A stretch of DNA of 9,218 nt from contig JAGPGE010000190.1 in the NCBI GenBank assembly GCA_018056145.1, positions 1 to 9,218 of the forward strand, written 5' to 3'. Origin of the DNA: Armatimonadota bacterium. GTDB lineage: Bacteria > Armatimonadota > Zipacnadia > Zipacnadales > JABUFB01. The notes below the pieces were generated by a model. The model was not told the DNA's origin, did not search any database, and saw only the letters and a program-made list of their open reading frames with translations. Below are positions 7,061 through 9,218 of this stretch, in pieces (the first letter of the stretch is position 1; every line of letters starts with the position of its first letter). A program made the position numbers and the translations under genes.

Positions 7061-8898
7061 AGTTCGCCCACCCCCGACCTGCCGAAGACGAAATAGTGGA
7101 AGTACGTGTTTCCGAATGCCTTCGCGAGTTGCTTGGAAGACACCGTGCCCAGGCCTGACTGTACGCTGCGGGCCGCCTGGGTGAACAACTGGAACTGCTG
7201 GATGATATCCGGGTCCAAGGACCTCCCGTGGAGGTCAACCTTCTCGCCTGTCTGGTTCTCGTACAGTAGGATCGCTTCCTGGTAGTGCCGGGGAATCTCG
7301 GTGAAACCCACAGCGTCCAGCCGACCGATGTTTTCCGCGACTTTGTCAAGCTGGCGATTCAGCAGATACACCGCCATGAGGTACTCGAAAGCTGCCGGGT
7401 TGGCCGGGTTGGCGTCAAGCAGAGAAAGGCAGTGGCTCTCCAGCGACAACTCGACATCCGGCGCATCCCGGGTCTGCCGCACCTGTCTGAGCACCTGGAT
7501 CATCCGGTCATTGTCCAGATCGGGATCCTGTTCCATGCGATCCAAAATGGCCTCAGCCCACGAGCGTCGTGAGAGGTTGTGGGTCAGAGCATGCAGGAAA
7601 TGGCGCGCGGTCTCGCTGCGTCCCTTCGCGAGATTCGTCATGGTCAAAAGCCGCAGGACTGCAGCGTGCTCGCCCCACTGCTCCAGGGATTCATGCATCA
7701 TGTGCTCGACCTGGCTGACCAGCCCCAAGCGCAGGTAGATATCGCCGATCTGGAAGGCAGCCATCTGGCGCATGTCCCGGACCTGCCCGGGGGCGAGCCA
7801 CGGGCCGCATACCATGCCCAGCAGCAGGCCCTCGGAGGCCTGCGGATAGGCGAACATGGCGTCAGGCATCTTGCCGGTCTCGAACAGCGCGCGGTTGATA
7901 TGGGTACAGATACCCAGTGTGTAATCCTCAGGCGACAAGGACCGCGCCACCTTGAGGAGCCCCTCGAAGTCACTCGCACTCGCCCTGGACGCGATCCGCA
8001 GGGATGTGTACTCGCGGTGGTCAAGGCAGACTTCGCCCGTCCCGACGAGAAGCAGCGCCAGCAGTGCGGGTGCGGCGACAGCGCCCAGACCGCTGCGGTT
8101 GGACGCGACGGCCGGACCGCTTCGCCCCGCGATCCCCACGAGCACCGCCAGCACAGGAACTGATGCGTACAGGATGGCCAGTAGCGCTGACTCCATCGGA
8201 TCGCGCACCATGAGGCGCATGTAGAGCGGACGGAAGGCGACCTCCGAAGCGAAATCCAGCACCAGCACCCCCCAGGCGTACGGGAGCGCCTCTGCTGAGA
8301 GGAGCCAGAGCAGCCCGCCGAGCCGGCCTCCGCGACGCCATTCCAGCAGGCCGGCGAGCGCGGCGAAGATCGCGAACATCCCTCCCGCCAGCACGCAGAC
8401 GATCGCGGATAGCAGCAACGCCGTCGCAAGCCGTCTCACGGGGGGCTGGGGCCCGACGCGCACCATGAGTACACCCGCTGCCAGCGCGATGAGCAGAGCG
8501 ACCACGCCAAACAGGTTCGTGCTGAACCGGACAACCAGTCCCAGATACGCCAGCGCGGGAAGGGCTGCGAGCCAACCGGGAGATCTGCCTGTGAGGCCCC
8601 GCACCAGCGCGTTCGTGAGCCAGACAAGCGAGGCCGTGAACGCCGCGATGAGAAGGATCGCAGCCCACTGCCAGCGGTACAGTTGGGCCAGGAAGGCCGC
8701 AATGTACTCAGCCGGGCCGCCGGGCAAGGCGAGGATGCGCCACAGGAACGCCGAAGTCGTGGCGAATGGCGGGAAGTCGGGGCCCGCCTCGAATCCCTGA
8801 TAAGGCTCGACCCGAAACCGCAGGTACGCAACCAGGGCAGCGAGCAGGAAGATCCAGCCAGCTGTGCTTCTAGGGTCTGCCGGAGTGCGTTGGGCCAT
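7057..8898 (-). CDS. Polytopic membrane protein with helical TPR-like C-terminal half (DUF6057-like)
   Basis: This is a 613-residue protein. The first 290 residues hold about eight hydrophobic segments (near 14-26, 78-99, 110-124, 128-147, 156-182, 193-215, 237-257 and 273-287), so it is an inner-membrane protein. Residues from about 297 to the end are soluble and all-helical, with TPR-like spacing (for example the stretches around 380-430 and 490-545). They end near L-A-K-A-F-G-N-T-Y-F-H-Y. The architecture and this ending remind me of the Bacteroidetes family DUF6057; that is recall, not a search. The start chosen is ATG 8898, which has GGAG nine bases upstream. ATG 8937 is in frame but has no ribosome binding site, and the first membrane segment needs neither. 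The stop overlaps the CTG of the next gene, so the two products probably work together at the envelope, with this one as the membrane partner. No enzymatic motif is evident. Confidence 0.85.
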   Translation of the reverse strand: MAQRTPADPRSTAGWIFLLAALVAYLRFRVEPYQGFEAGPDFPPFATTSAFLWRILALPGGPAEYIAAFLAQLYRWQWAAILLIAAFTASLVWLTNALVRGLTGRSPGWLAALPALAYLGLVVRFSTNLFGVVALLIALAAGVLMVRVGPQPPVRRLATALLLSAIVCVLAGGMFAIFAALAGLLEWRRGGRLGGLLWLLSAEALPYAWGVLVLDFASEVAFRPLYMRLMVRDPMESALLAILYASVPVLAVLVGIAGRSGPAVASNRSGLGAVAAPALLALLLVGTGEVCLDHREYTSLRIASRASASDFEGLLKVARSLSPEDYTLGICTHINRALFETGKMPDAMFAYPQASEGLLLGMVCGPWLAPGQVRDMRQMAAFQIGDIYLRLGLVSQVEHMMHESLEQWGEHAAVLRLLTMTNLAKGRSETARHFLHALTHNLSRRSWAEAILDRMEQDPDLDNDRMIQVLRQVRQTRDAPDVELSLESHCLSLLDANPANPAAFEYLMAVYLLNRQLDKVAENIGRLDAVGFTEIPRHYQEAILLYENQTGEKVDLHGRSLDPDIIQQFQLFTQAARSVQSGLGTVSSKQLAKAFGNTYFHYFVFGRSGVGEL

Positions 8899-8907
8899 CT
8901 GCGCGAT

Positions 8908-8911
8908 CTCC
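8908..8911 (-). promoter_or_regulatory. Ribosome binding site deciding the membrane protein start
   Basis: GGAG on the minus strand lies nine bases before ATG 8898. The in-frame ATG 8937 has only GC-rich sequence without a purine-rich site before it, so the shorter product is favoured. Confidence 0.55.
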
Positions 8912-9060
8912 ACGCGGGAACTCAGAGGGTGCGCCATGCGGCCGCTGAGCAGCGCATCCCAAGGCCCGCGACAGGTCTGTGCGGGCTCGGGGCTGGCACC
9001 ACCCTTCCTGTTCCCTGCGCCGCCACCGATCCCCTTCCCGCCAGGGGTCTGTACGAAAGT

Positions 9061-9216
9061 CTAAGGTCCAGCATTGTATAGCATAGTTATGAGATCGTCG
9101 GTCTCGTGTACCCATGGCTTGCCGCGTTGCTTGGCGTTGAGTCTGGCAATCGCTAGGAATATCGCTACGTTTGCGCCTGTGTCGCTGTGATACGCCGTAG
9201 CGCGGTCCAGGTTGCG
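9061..9216 (-). CDS. C-terminal end of an unrecognised protein (5' end outside window)
   Basis: A minus-strand frame enters from the right edge and runs 51 codons to a TAG at 9061-9063. The visible tail is mostly predicted helix, with an A-I-F-L-A-I-A-R core and a basic N-A-K-Q-R-G-K patch, and it ends in L-Y-N-A-G-P. I do not recognise the family. About 31 of 51 codons end in G or C, clearly fewer than in the neighbouring genes, and the frame uses rarer codons such as ATA, CTA and AGA. This could reflect recently acquired DNA. It lies on the same strand as the membrane-protein operon, 162 bases upstream of its chosen start, and could be an upstream neighbour or an unrelated unit. The frame could also be chance, but the protein-like composition favours a real gene. 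Confidence 0.5.
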   Translation of the reverse strand, partial: RNLDRATAYHSDTGANVAIFLAIARLNAKQRGKPWVHETDDLITMLYNAGP

Positions 9217-9218
9217 GC

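Noticed and set aside
9073..9092. A/T-rich patch with a TACAAT-like -10 on the minus strand, a candidate promoter for the membrane-protein operon.
   Set aside because: No matching -35 lies at 16-18 bases, and the patch falls inside the end of the partial upstream reading frame. It is too weak to call.
9089..9190. Short plus-strand ATG frame of 33 codons near the right edge.
   Set aside because: It has no ribosome binding site or motif and overlaps a better minus-strand frame.

Overview
The window is a GC-rich bacterial stretch (roughly mid-60s percent GC by eye, with strong G/C preference at third codon positions). It carries two gene blocks that converge near position 3010. There are no RNA genes, CRISPR arrays or complete mobile elements. 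A split transketolase, a TolB-like propeller lipoprotein with a CxxCH motif, and a polytopic protein resembling a Bacteroidetes-type DUF6057 protein suggest an environmental Gram-negative-type lineage. Armatimonadota or Planctomycetota-like phyla would fit, but this is a weak inference from gene content, not a phylogenetic result.

Left block, plus strand (1-3005). The window opens inside the C-terminal end of a protein with a fibronectin-III-like beta-sandwich, probably extracytoplasmic. After a 202-base gap with no recognisable gene come the two halves of a split transketolase (649-1485 and 1482-2465), joined by a GTGA stop/start overlap. A 123-base spacer follows, containing a long, nearly perfect hairpin, and then a small archease gene (2589-3005). 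The transketolase pair should act together in the non-oxidative pentose phosphate pathway. Archease normally assists the RNA ligase RtcB, but no rtcB lies in the window.

Right block, minus strand (3014-8898, read right to left). Three genes lie in series. The first encodes an inner-membrane protein with about eight membrane segments and a helical, TPR-like soluble C-terminal half (8898-7057). The second encodes a TolB/PD40 beta-propeller lipoprotein with one CTNCH motif (7060-5504). The third, 105 bases further on, encodes a GH36-like glycoside hydrolase without a signal peptide (5398-3014). The lipoprotein's signal peptide and lipobox are visible only if translation starts at a CTG overlapping the upstream TGA stop. 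A conventional start call at TTG 6985 would delete them.

At the right edge, a further minus-strand reading frame of 51 residues ends at 9061. It is less GC-biased than its neighbours and I do not recognise it.

The best candidate for something under-described is the coupled membrane-protein/CxxCH-lipoprotein pair with its CTG start. Next is the glycosidase, in which a lysine normally found two residues before the GH36 nucleophile appears to be methionine.
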